Shown piece after piece: positions 9,719 to 18,175 of a stretch of 64,000 bases of DNA. Each line of letters starts with the position of its first letter. Position 1 is the first letter of the stretch. Under the pieces are notes generated by a model, which was given only the letters and a program-made list of their open reading frames with translations, was not told the DNA's origin and did no database searches. Where the stretch lies: positions 124,001 through 188,000 of the forward strand of contig NZ_JARXWN010000005.1 of NCBI RefSeq assembly GCF_029892965.1. Direction: 5' to 3'. The DNA comes from Dysgonomonas sp. PF1-14 (GTDB lineage Bacteria > Bacteroidota > Bacteroidia > Bacteroidales > Dysgonomonadaceae). A program made the position numbers and the translations under genes.

Positions 9719-10237
9719 ATGAGAAAAATATTTGTAATTCTGGCAATAGGTATAGTCTCTATAGCTTGCAATAACTCACAAAAACCTGTGACAAGGCAAG
9801 TCGGTGACGAAACTGTATCCCGGATAAGCGAAGAAGATAAAGAAATGAATGAAGCAATGTCAAAAGCTGTTTCTTCATTCGATCAATTTAAGAAAACATT
9901 TAAGGACAACAAGGAAAACGGGAATTCTCATTTTTTCTCAATAAAGATTGGATTTCCTTCTGAGGTATCAGGAAAAGAACATATGTGGGTTGGCAATCTG
10001 CAATTAAACGATGATACGTTTACCGGAATTCTGGACAATGAACCTTTAGATAAAAATATAGGATATAAATACGGAGATACGGTAATTGTAGATCCACAGC
10101 AAGTCAGCGATTGGTTGTATATAGATGCTCAGACTGGTTTAACTCATGGTGGTTATACCTTTAAAGTAATACGTAACAGAATGTCGCCCGAAGAAAGAGC
10201 TGCATTCGATGCTGAATCAGGACTTAAGTTTGAATAA
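9719..10237 (+). CDS. DUF2314 lipoprotein inside the MoxR/VWA cluster
   Basis: 172 residues with a lipoprotein signal (hydrophobic 4-15, lipobox VSIAC, Cys17), so membrane-anchored. The body matches the DUF2314 pattern: FSIKIGFPS, then EHMWV, then a GILDNEP segment, YGDTVIV, SDWLYIDA, GGYTFKV and a final MSPEER. The function of DUF2314 is not established. Being exported, it cannot directly contact the cytosolic MoxR/VWA proteins unless signalling crosses the membrane. It starts 4 nt after moxR and ends 8 nt before the DUF5682 gene, in the heart of the operon. Confidence 0.75.
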   Translation: MRKIFVILAIGIVSIACNNSQKPVTRQVGDETVSRISEEDKEMNEAMSKAVSSFDQFKKTFKDNKENGNSHFFSIKIGFPSEVSGKEHMWVGNLQLNDDTFTGILDNEPLDKNIGYKYGDTVIVDPQQVSDWLYIDAQTGLTHGGYTFKVIRNRMSPEERAAFDAESGLKFE

Positions 10238-10245
10238 TAGAGAGA

Positions 10246-12537
10246 ATGACTGATAAACTAAATATATTCGGTGTACGCCATCTTTCGCCGGGAGCATCCT
10301 ATCATCTGATACAATATCTTGAAGAAAAGAACCCCAAGTGTATCCTGATAGAAGGCCCTTCGGACGCTACAGCTATAATAAGCCATATAGCGCAGAAAGA
10401 TGTTAAACCACCTATCGCCTTACTGGCATATACAACCGAACTACCCATCGAGACGGTACTCTATCCGTTTGCAGCCTATTCTCCCGAATATCAGGCTATC
10501 TGTTGGGGAGTGAAGAAAAAGCTCGATGTGCGCTTTATCGACCTGCCTGCCGATATTATGCTCAAGTTGCGGCAGGAGAGGGGCAAGGAAGCAAACGAAG
10601 CCGCCGGAGAATTCTATATGTTCCACAACGGATTGTACGATAGAGTAGCCCGACAGTATAATGAAGATAACTATGAAAGTTACTGGGAGCGCAATTTCGA
10701 GCATAATCTGAATGCCGGAACATTCCGCGAGGGACTTGGTTTTCAATCGTCCCAGATAAGGGATATGGTTGTAGACAAGGAATACGAAGCCGTACCTTAC
10801 GATTTTTCGTACAATCTGATACGTGAAGCGCACATGCGCAGGGAGATACAAAAAGCTATCGCCGAAGGCTTCAAGCCGGAAGAAATTGTTATCATTGTCG
10901 GAGCATACCACATGGCGGGTATTAATCTCGAATTGCCGTCTATGTCGGACAGCGAACTGAATAAGATACCGCGTGCTACATCTCAGCTAACACTGATGCC
11001 ATATTCGTATCTGAGACTAAGCAGCCGTACAGGCTACGGGGCAGGCAACAATGCACCCTACTATTTTGAGCTAATGTGGAAAGCTATACAAAAAGATAAG
11101 CTCAGCGATCTGCCTGCCGTATATCTGTCTAAAGTGGCAAAGGTATTGCGCGACAGGGGGAACAATGCTTCTTCGGCAAGTGTGATAGAAGCCGTAAGGC
11201 TGGCAAATGCACTCACATCTATGCGCTCGGGCTCTATGCCTGTACTCAAAGACCTGCACGATGCGGTGATAACATGTTTCGGAGGAGGAGAATTGTCTCC
11301 TGTAGCCGAAGCTATTAATATGATCGACATCGGTACAGCTATCGGTAGTCTGCCCGAAGGGGTGAGCCAGACACCCGTACAGGAAGATATGAATCAGGAA
11401 TTGAAACGCCTGAAACTCACAAATTATAAATCAGCAGTAGCACAAGATCTTACACTCGATTTGCGCGAAAACCTGAAAGTAAAGACACAGGAAGCAGCTT
11501 TTATCGATCTGAACCGTTCTACATTCCTTCACAGGCTCAAGGTGCTTGGTATACACTTTGCCGAACAGGTTCGTGTATCACAGGATAGTGCTACATGGGC
11601 AGAGAAGTGGGTGTTGCATTGGACTCCGGAAGTGGAAATAGAGATTGTGGAAGCCAATCTGAAAGGCGAAACAGTAGAAATAGCCGCCGCTTACGAACTC
11701 AAAGAACAGCTCAATGAATGTACCGATGTATCTCTGGCCGCTAAAATCATACGGTTAGCCTGTGAATGTCATCTCACTAGTATATTCGATAACGCACTAA
11801 GTACATTGCAACGCCTGTTGGTCGATTCCAATAACTTTAAGGAAACGGCGAATGCAGCACACGAGTTGTCGGTACTTATACAATATGGCGACCTGCGCCA
11901 GTTCAATCTGGCACCACTGATTCCTATATTGCAACAGTTGTTTTTGCGCTCGTCGCTACTGCTTATCGAATCTTCTTCGTGCGACGACAAGGCCGCAACA
12001 AGTATTGTGCAGGCAATAAATATAATGGAATTGATATCGCAGCAGCAATACGATACGGTCGATGTGGAAACATGGCAAAAAGAGCTACACAAACTGGCTT
12101 GGCGCGACGATCTGAACACCAAGCTTTCGGGCGTGGCATTCTCTATCCTATTGGAACATAATCTGGCTACAGAAGACGATTGTGCAAAAGAAGTATCGCG
12201 ACGCCTGTCGCCGGGTGTGCCTGCCGATTTAGGTGCGGGATGGTTTGAGGGGCTGTCGGGGCGTAACCGTTATGCTTTACTGTCACGCGTACCGCTTTGG
12301 CGCGAACTGGATAAGTATGTGGAACAACTTGACGATGACGAGTTTTTCCGTTCAGTGGTATTTCTGCGGCGGGCTTTTGGTGATTTCGAGCCGAATCAGA
12401 AGAACAGTATTGCCGAATTGTTAGGTGACATCTGGGGTACAGGAGCAGAAAATACAGCCGAAATATTACAGGCTGAACTTACGGAGACAGAGACGGAAAA
12501 GCTGGATGAATTGAATGATTTCGATTTTGAGTTTTAA
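10246..12537 (+). CDS. DUF5682 family protein (YehM-like)
   Basis: 763 residues, cytosolic. The N-terminus carries FGVRHLSPGAS (His12), CILIEGPSDA (Glu36), LIREAHMRRE (193-194 Arg-Glu) and IIVGAYHMAG (His222), the conserved pattern of DUF5682. These resemble the spaced His/Glu motifs of the TIKI/TraB/EreA fold, so an N-terminal hydrolase-like domain of ~230 residues is plausible (inference). The C-terminal ~400 residues are helical and acidic, ending in an Asp/Glu tail. In E. coli, yehM of similar length sits beside the MoxR gene yehL. It lies 8 nt after the lipoprotein gene. Confidence 0.75.
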   Translation: MTDKLNIFGVRHLSPGASYHLIQYLEEKNPKCILIEGPSDATAIISHIAQKDVKPPIALLAYTTELPIETVLYPFAAYSPEYQAICWGVKKKLDVRFIDLPADIMLKLRQERGKEANEAAGEFYMFHNGLYDRVARQYNEDNYESYWERNFEHNLNAGTFREGLGFQSSQIRDMVVDKEYEAVPYDFSYNLIREAHMRREIQKAIAEGFKPEEIVIIVGAYHMAGINLELPSMSDSELNKIPRATSQLTLMPYSYLRLSSRTGYGAGNNAPYYFELMWKAIQKDKLSDLPAVYLSKVAKVLRDRGNNASSASVIEAVRLANALTSMRSGSMPVLKDLHDAVITCFGGGELSPVAEAINMIDIGTAIGSLPEGVSQTPVQEDMNQELKRLKLTNYKSAVAQDLTLDLRENLKVKTQEAAFIDLNRSTFLHRLKVLGIHFAEQVRVSQDSATWAEKWVLHWTPEVEIEIVEANLKGETVEIAAAYELKEQLNECTDVSLAAKIIRLACECHLTSIFDNALSTLQRLLVDSNNFKETANAAHELSVLIQYGDLRQFNLAPLIPILQQLFLRSSLLLIESSSCDDKAATSIVQAINIMELISQQQYDTVDVETWQKELHKLAWRDDLNTKLSGVAFSILLEHNLATEDDCAKEVSRRLSPGVPADLGAGWFEGLSGRNRYALLSRVPLWRELDKYVEQLDDDEFFRSVVFLRRAFGDFEPNQKNSIAELLGDIWGTGAENTAEILQAELTETETEKLDELNDFDFEF

Positions 12538-12542
12538 GGAAC

Positions 12543-12725
12543 ATGAAACAGTAAAAAATTATAGCAGGTATATTCTTCGCCTTCGTAGCATTAAACTTAC
12601 TTTTTCAGGCTTTTGGAAGTACAGTTCCCGAATCGTATGAAAAATTAGCAACGTTTTTGATTGCCTGAGGACTGTCTTTTTGTTTTTTTGCGTAGTGTCT
12701 ACAAAAAGAAATAACGAATAGAGTT
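12543..12725 (+). pseudogene. Decayed small membrane-protein gene
   Basis: Starting 5 nt after the DUF5682 stop, one frame reads MKQ-stop-KIIAGIFFAFVALNLL, continues through AFGSTVPESYEKLATFLIA, then stop-GLSFCFFA-stop-CLQKEITN. Three stops (TAA at 12552, TGA at 12666, TAG at 12693) interrupt two otherwise good hydrophobic segments with charged flanks. Each stop is one base from a sense codon. This looks like a former ~60-residue two-helix membrane protein of the operon. The rest of the 300-nt gap up to 12838 is AT-rich and may hold the promoter of the next gene. Confidence 0.45.
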
Positions 12726-12837
12726 CTACTCATATTTTATTTTTATATCTTTATGATACACATGAGTGATATAGAACAAGTATAAATGTAAATCAGAGTT
12801 ACAACTTATCCAATCAGTAGATAAAAAGATAATCATC

Positions 12838-13809
12838 ATGAAAAACGAACTGATTTATAATAGCTTTCTGGAAGAAATAACACGCAAGATTTCACAAAAA
12901 ACAGTTGTAGTAGATCTTCTTGCAGATATACTACATATAGAAAAGGGTGCTGTGCATAAGAGAATGAAAGGAGAGATTCCATTTACTTTTTCGGAGGCAA
13001 TGACCATTTCCAGATATTTAGGCATTTCTTTGGATAATATGGAAATGATCAGCCAGGAAGAGTCTCATTCATTTAAATTGAAACTAATAGAATATATTAA
13101 TCCTGCCGAATCGGATTTTTCGTTACTCGAAGAGATGACAGCTATACTGAAAACATTCACAAATGTTCCGAATCCCGAGGCTGGTGAAATTACCAATATA
13201 TTACCCCAACCACTGTACGTTAATCGTGAACATATATCCAAGTTTTATCTGTTCAAATGGAAGTATAGCTCGCAAAAAAAGCAGGGAGGGATTCGTTATA
13301 ATGATATAGTTATCTCAAATAAGCTAAAAAAAGCCCGCAAAGAATATGTAAAATGGGCAAGGCTATTACACGCCGATTATATCTTCGATCGTTTACTTTT
13401 TCATTATCTGGTTACCGATATCAAGTATTTTTATCAGGTCGGACGGATTACTAAAGAAGACGTCCTGCTTATAAAACAGGATGTTGTAGATATTCTGGAT
13501 GAAATAGATGAATTAACGAACACCGGAAAATTTAACGAAACCGGAAAAGAGGTGAATATCTATATTTCGAACGTAAATGTAGATACTAATTATATTTACA
13601 TTTCCACTCCTCATTATCAGTTAACTATAATAAAAGCATTTTTACTCAATGGAGTTGCATCTACCGACAAAACAACAGTTGAAGAGGTAAAACGTTGGAT
13701 ACAAACAAAGAAACAGCAATCTACATTGATTACAAAATGTAATGAAAGAGACAGGGTTAACTTTTTGAAAGAACAATATAATATTGTGGAAAGTTTAGCA
13801 CAACTTTAA
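12838..13809 (+). CDS. Helix-turn-helix regulator-like protein
   Basis: 323 residues. Residues about 8-70 form an XRE-like DNA-binding domain (DLLADILHIEKGAVHKRMKG followed by SEAMTISRYLGIS). The remaining ~250 residues are helical with several Tyr/Lys-rich stretches and no domain I know. This arrangement is common in Bacteroidetes regulators of unknown signal. By eye the gene is more AT-rich than the cluster around it, it follows a 300-nt gap with a pseudogene, and it ends 4 nt before the VWA gene. It therefore either regulates the operon or was inserted into it. Confidence 0.6.
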   Translation: MKNELIYNSFLEEITRKISQKTVVVDLLADILHIEKGAVHKRMKGEIPFTFSEAMTISRYLGISLDNMEMISQEESHSFKLKLIEYINPAESDFSLLEEMTAILKTFTNVPNPEAGEITNILPQPLYVNREHISKFYLFKWKYSSQKKQGGIRYNDIVISNKLKKARKEYVKWARLLHADYIFDRLLFHYLVTDIKYFYQVGRITKEDVLLIKQDVVDILDEIDELTNTGKFNETGKEVNIYISNVNVDTNYIYISTPHYQLTIIKAFLLNGVASTDKTTVEEVKRWIQTKKQQSTLITKCNERDRVNFLKEQYNIVESLAQL

Positions 13810-13813
13810 TTAA

Positions 13814-14980
13814 ATGGAGCAAATAGAAAAAAAACAAAATATGACCCGTTGGCGCCTCATTCTTGGCGAAGATACACGCGCCTTGAGTAATGTGGGGCTA
13901 AGTGAACAGGAATCGATAATGGATGCCGCACTGGCTGCTATATATGACGGAGATTCGTCGCAGGGTGGGGGATCGGGTAAACAAGGAGGCAAAGGCCGTT
14001 CGATGCCCAATCTAGCTAAATGGCTTACTGACGTACGAACTTTCTTTCCGCAGGATGTGGTTAGCGTAATTCAATCAGATGCCATAGAACGCAAAGGTTT
14101 GACAAAATTACTATTCGAGCCGGAGACACTGAAAAATGTAAAGCCTGACATTTCGATGGTAGGCACACTGATGGCACTGAAAGGGCAGATACCAGAGAAA
14201 TCTAAAGATACAGCCCGCGAACTGGTAAGAAGCGTGGTGGATGAAATAATGAAGCGGATGGAGCAAGACCTCCGCCGTGCTGTTACAGGCGCATTGAATA
14301 AGAAAGCACACTCACCGATAGCGAATTTCGCTTCTACGGACTGGAAGCGGACTATCAATCGTAATCTCAAAAATTACGATACCAAGACAAAGCGTCTAAT
14401 CCCTGAAAAATTCTATTTCTTTGAACGTACTCAAAAGCAAAAAAACTGGACAGTGATACTCGATATAGACCAAAGCGGTTCTATGGCCGATTCTATCATC
14501 TACTCTTCGGTGATGGGTTCTATATTCGCCAGTATGCCTGCCTTAGACACGCATGTGGTTGCCTTCGATACAGAGATAACCGACCTTACCGAACTATGCC
14601 GCCAAGACCCTGTAGATATGCTTTTCGGTGTACAATTGGGTGGAGGTACGGATATAAATAAATCTGTAGCTTATTGTCAGGACTTGATAGAGAATCCCCG
14701 TAAAACAATGTTTATCCTCATTTCTGACCTCTACGAAGGTGGTGTTCGTAAGGGCTTATTACGCCGTTTGTCCGAAATGCACGAGGAAGGTGTTAAAGTT
14801 ATTACACTTTTAGCACTTTCCGATAGTGGGAAACCGGATTATGATGTAAATTTGGGGAAGGAAATCAGCAAACTGGGTATTGCCTGCTTTGCCTGTACCC
14901 CCGATCGTTTGCCCGATCTGGTTGCAGCAGCACTGAAAGGACAAGACTTACAGCAGTTTGGACAAAAAGACAAAGTGTAA
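13814..14980 (+). CDS. VWA-domain protein, MoxR partner (YehP-like)
   Basis: 388 residues. The C-terminal von Willebrand A domain (about 208-380) has an intact metal-ion-dependent adhesion site: D219-Q-S-G-S223, Thr279 in GGGTD and Asp305 in LISDLYEGG. Residues 45-65 are a Gly/Ser-rich linker. The N-terminal half is helical and probably binds the MoxR partner. MoxR-VWA pairs such as RavA-ViaA are established, and here the partner would be the AAA+ protein at 8617. Four nt follow the HTH gene. Length matches E. coli YehP. Confidence 0.88.
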   Translation: MEQIEKKQNMTRWRLILGEDTRALSNVGLSEQESIMDAALAAIYDGDSSQGGGSGKQGGKGRSMPNLAKWLTDVRTFFPQDVVSVIQSDAIERKGLTKLLFEPETLKNVKPDISMVGTLMALKGQIPEKSKDTARELVRSVVDEIMKRMEQDLRRAVTGALNKKAHSPIANFASTDWKRTINRNLKNYDTKTKRLIPEKFYFFERTQKQKNWTVILDIDQSGSMADSIIYSSVMGSIFASMPALDTHVVAFDTEITDLTELCRQDPVDMLFGVQLGGGTDINKSVAYCQDLIENPRKTMFILISDLYEGGVRKGLLRRLSEMHEEGVKVITLLALSDSGKPDYDVNLGKEISKLGIACFACTPDRLPDLVAAALKGQDLQQFGQKDKV

Positions 14981-15047
14981 ATTAATTATGAATTAAGAAT
15001 TATATATAAGTAATGATTTTTTTGATTCTTAAATTATAAAATCAACT

Positions 15048-15419
15048 ATGGACTACGAGTATAACAAACAATATACAGAAAAAAGCAATACCGGATTTTG
15101 GGTGATAGCTGTACTAACTATCGCTATCTGCGGATATATGGCATACGCACACTTTACCCAATCTATTTATTCCGGCACGGTAGCTGTAGACACTTATGTG
15201 CAGGGAATAGGCATAGAGCAGACCGAATACAACCACATGAATTCCAGTGGGCGGGCTGTTGTCAATTTTATATTCGGTACCATATTTTCCGTCCTGCTTA
15301 TTGGAGGAATAATCTCTATATTGAAGAAAAGCCTCAAAATACTGGCTATCTGTTTTTTTTCGTCACTTATATTCAGCCTCGTTATATTTGTAATAAACGA
15401 GGTGATGCAATATAGCTAA
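15048..15419 (+). CDS. Small membrane protein, three hydrophobic segments
   Basis: 123 residues with hydrophobic segments at about 17-36, 71-90 and 95-117 and a polar extracytoplasmic loop between the first two. There is no known family. It lies 67 nt after the VWA gene and stops 3 nt before the convergent hemN end, so it is probably the last gene of the cluster. It could be a membrane anchor for the VWA/MoxR machinery, but nothing in the sequence proves this. No clear terminator separates it from hemN. Confidence 0.55.
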   Translation: MDYEYNKQYTEKSNTGFWVIAVLTIAICGYMAYAHFTQSIYSGTVAVDTYVQGIGIEQTEYNHMNSSGRAVVNFIFGTIFSVLLIGGIISILKKSLKILAICFFSSLIFSLVIFVINEVMQYS

Positions 15420-15422
15420 AAA

Positions 15423-16790
15423 TCAGATAGATTTTGAATACCGGTTTTCCTTAGTACCCAGTAATTTATCGAATGAGGCCGCCACATTGCGCACAAATGG
15501 TGTGGCAGCAGGCAGAATAGTTATATGATCGTTGTCAAATTCGATGATTCCGTCCTCAGCAAACTCGTTCAGCGCAGTTGTGTTATAGTTTAGTGCAGCC
15601 ATCACCTTGTCCACTGGAATCCGCATATCAGCAGCAATGGCATGCCAGTTGACTGTATAGTTGCACATTAGTGCTGAAATCACAGCACGCGTTACTTGTT
15701 CCTCGTCACTTAGCACATAACCTTTTGCAATAGGAAACACGCCTTTGTTCACCTGAGCAATGTATGTATCCAGATCTTTTGTATTCTGGCTGTAAGCTGT
15801 CGAGAGCTGACTAATCCCCGTCAGTCCGAAAGCATATACCTGTCCGGTAGTACGGCGGGTGCAATATCCCTGAAAGTTGCGATGTAGCTTTCCTGACAAA
15901 AGGGCAGTGTATAATTCATCATCGGGCAGTACGAAATGATCAAGGCCAATAGTCTTATATCCGGCTTCCGTCATCATCCGTTTAGCCGTTCCGTACATTG
16001 CACTTTTGTTTTCTAGCGATGGTAAACCTGTTTTTTCCAGATTCTTCTGCAATTCGTTTACCCAAGGCACATGAGCATAAGAAAATGTAACAACTCTGTC
16101 GGGTTTCAGAGATATAGCCTTTTCTATGGTATGCGTAAATGTTTCCGGTGTCTGTAATGGCAGACCGTATATAAAGTCCATATTCAACGACAATCCTTTA
16201 CTACGAATTATCTGCACCACATCATCTATCGGCATACATGCAGCACGTCTGTTTACGGCTTTTAATACATCTTTGTCGAAATCCTGAATACCTATACTTA
16301 TTCTGTTGAAGCCGGCATCAGTCAGCTCATTCCAATAAGCCTCGTCCATATAACCCGGATGGCATTCTATAGCGATTTCGGGGTCTTCAATACAGTCAAA
16401 TTCAGATAAGAACATCTGATTCAGTTCTTTCAGTACCGAAACTGGCTGAGAAGTAGGCGTGCCTCCACCATAATGTATCTGCGATATTTTTCGGCGATGA
16501 TCTAGCAACGGCAGGGTCATTCTAATCTCCTTCTTTAGAGCATCTATATAACTGTTCGTTACAGCTTCTTCCTTATATGTCTGCGAATTACAGCCACAAT
16601 AGTAACATAGCTGATAACAGAATGGTATATGTATATAAATGGAGATATGACCCGAATTTTTACCATTCGATGCAATTACAGCACTGGCATACGAATCGGC
16701 TGTAAACGATTCGTTAAAGAAGTTAGCCGGAGGATAACTCGTATAGCGCGGTACAGGTATGCTGTACTTATTCAGTAATTCTTGTTTCAT
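15423..16790 (-). CDS. hemN: Oxygen-independent coproporphyrinogen III oxidase
   Basis: A 455-residue radical SAM enzyme that converts coproporphyrinogen III to protoporphyrinogen IX by two decarboxylations. The [4Fe-4S] motif is C58-x3-C62-x2-C65 within PFCYQLCYYCGCN, and the HemN-type start YSIPVPRYTSYPP and the GGGTPT loop near 115 are present. Length is normal for true HemN rather than the shorter HemW. It is transcribed toward the MoxR cluster and lies upstream of a permease and TonB receptor on the same strand, separated by a repeat-bearing gap, which suggests a tetrapyrrole theme. Confidence 0.92.
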   Translation of the reverse strand: MKQELLNKYSIPVPRYTSYPPANFFNESFTADSYASAVIASNGKNSGHISIYIHIPFCYQLCYYCGCNSQTYKEEAVTNSYIDALKKEIRMTLPLLDHRRKISQIHYGGGTPTSQPVSVLKELNQMFLSEFDCIEDPEIAIECHPGYMDEAYWNELTDAGFNRISIGIQDFDKDVLKAVNRRAACMPIDDVVQIIRSKGLSLNMDFIYGLPLQTPETFTHTIEKAISLKPDRVVTFSYAHVPWVNELQKNLEKTGLPSLENKSAMYGTAKRMMTEAGYKTIGLDHFVLPDDELYTALLSGKLHRNFQGYCTRRTTGQVYAFGLTGISQLSTAYSQNTKDLDTYIAQVNKGVFPIAKGYVLSDEEQVTRAVISALMCNYTVNWHAIAADMRIPVDKVMAALNYNTTALNEFAEDGIIEFDNDHITILPAATPFVRNVAASFDKLLGTKENRYSKSI

Positions 16791-16797
16791 TTTTCTT

Positions 16798-16828
16798 CAA
16801 GCCCCCTAAATCCCCCAAGGGGGACTTA
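16798..16828. repeat. GC-rich dispersed intergenic repeat, copy 1
   Basis: A GCCCCCTAAATCCCCCAAGG core followed by GGGGACTT, just upstream of hemN in AT-rich surroundings. It has the imperfect C-run/G-run layout of small dispersed repeats common in Bacteroidetes genomes (recognition from memory). A similar unit in reverse orientation is at 16935-16970. Confidence 0.5.
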
Positions 16829-16934
16829 TAAAGAGGATATTTTAATTAATGCTTATAAATATTTCATTTTGATTCTGTCGATTTTAGCTAATACCGTACA
16901 ATGTATCAATTACGCTTTCTTTCGCGGCTTTGCC

Positions 16935-16970
16935 TCAAGCCTCACCTTCGGGGAGGTTGGAGGGGCTCCT
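16935..16970. repeat. GC-rich dispersed repeat, copy 2, inside the MFS 3' end
   Basis: On the minus strand it reads AGCCCCTCCAACCTCCCC then GAAGGTGAGGCTT, the same architecture as copy 1 but inverted. It is in frame with the permease gene and encodes its last residues plus the stop. Confidence 0.5.
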
Positions 16971-18173
16971 TAGTTTAAATGCCAACAATATAAATATCAA
17001 CGATATAGCAGCAATGCAGGCTTCAACGACAAATAGCCCTTTGTATGTGATCATGGCTGCTATCTTACCCGAACTTACTCCCATAATAATACCACTCAAG
17101 TGAGTGATAACCGTCTGTATAGTAAAGTCTGTTCCTTCATATCCCTTACGTACACAGTCCATAGCCGTAGTGTAAACTACAATAACCGACATGCCATAAC
17201 TGCCCCACAATATGCAAATACCGAAATGAAGAGTCGCTATATTGATAGGGAGAACGGTTACCAGCAGACAAAAGTAGATAGCTGTGGCAAGTGTACAAAC
17301 GGCAAACAGGATGCGGGCAGCATGGCGTCCTATCTTGCGAACGACAAAACCACCGCCGAAAGATGCCAGACAGCCGATCGATGTACCTATAATTCCTGAC
17401 ATGATACCTATTTCTTTCATATTGTATCCGTTATCTACCAACATAGGTTTCAGCATTGCCAATATACCTATCAGTCCGGCATAGTACAGGAAGAGGAATA
17501 CTATTTGTTTCCAGATTCCTTTTTGTTTAAAAAAGCCGAGTATGTCGTTTGAGGTAGCCTTTTCGGCTTGTTTCTCTTTTATGATACTGCCTTTTTGACC
17601 TGTACGGAAGAATATCAGCGGAATAACGGCGATAAGTACAAATATGGCAAGGAATGGTAACAGATTGCCCCACCCGAATTTATGATAAAGTAGTAGTAAT
17701 AGTCCGCCACCTACCATAGCTCCGGCAAAGCTACCCATCGACTGCATACTGTTTACGAGGCTTTTGTCTTTATTACTGAACGAAATCACAGCCAGTGCAT
17801 CTGTCGCTATATCCTGTGTGGCCGATGCGATAAAAGATAGTATCACAAGCCCTATGATCAGATAAGGGGTAGTCTGAAAATTAAGGAAAGATACAGCAAA
17901 TATAATAACGGCATATATCAGTTCGGACGAGAATATCCAGCGTTTGAAGTCAATAAGCTTGTACGTAGAACGGTCTACAACCGGCGACCACAGGAATTTG
18001 AGTATCCATGGTAGTTTGAGCAGTTGCAGCATCCCGATAGTCTCAAGGGAGAAATTCTGTTGTCGCATTATTACGGGAATTACCGTTGAGAAAAAGCTCA
18101 TCGGAATCGACTGTGCAATGTACAGGCAAAAGAATGTAAATAGTTTCCCTCCTTTATGTATGTCTACTTTCAT
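16935..18173 (-). CDS. AmpG/RhtX-like MFS permease
   Basis: A 412-residue inner-membrane transporter with about 12 helices. The motif LKLPWILKFLWSPVVDRS near residue 52 is typical of the AmpG and RhtX/FptX group. RhtX/FptX members import siderophores across the inner membrane, and AmpG imports muropeptides. Adjacency to a TonB receptor favours an iron or tetrapyrrole substrate (inference). The ATG at 18173 lies 2 nt from the receptor stop; a TTG at 18179 would give a 4-nt overlap. The last ~12 residues (RSPSNLPEGEA) are encoded by the dispersed repeat and look non-native. Confidence 0.8.
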   Translation of the reverse strand: MKVDIHKGGKLFTFFCLYIAQSIPMSFFSTVIPVIMRQQNFSLETIGMLQLLKLPWILKFLWSPVVDRSTYKLIDFKRWIFSSELIYAVIIFAVSFLNFQTTPYLIIGLVILSFIASATQDIATDALAVISFSNKDKSLVNSMQSMGSFAGAMVGGGLLLLLYHKFGWGNLLPFLAIFVLIAVIPLIFFRTGQKGSIIKEKQAEKATSNDILGFFKQKGIWKQIVFLFLYYAGLIGILAMLKPMLVDNGYNMKEIGIMSGIIGTSIGCLASFGGGFVVRKIGRHAARILFAVCTLATAIYFCLLVTVLPINIATLHFGICILWGSYGMSVIVVYTTAMDCVRKGYEGTDFTIQTVITHLSGIIMGVSSGKIAAMITYKGLFVVEACIAAISLIFILLAFKLRSPSNLPEGEA

Positions 18174-18175
18174 GC

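Noticed and set aside
16782-16973. 63-codon plus-strand frame between hemN and the permease
   Set aside because: It consists largely of the two dispersed repeats and has no protein-like features.
16935-18173. AmpG muropeptide permease as the specific function
   Set aside because: The motif fits AmpG, but the gene is coupled to a TonB receptor, and no cell-wall recycling gene is nearby; the RhtX/FptX-like role is at least as likely.
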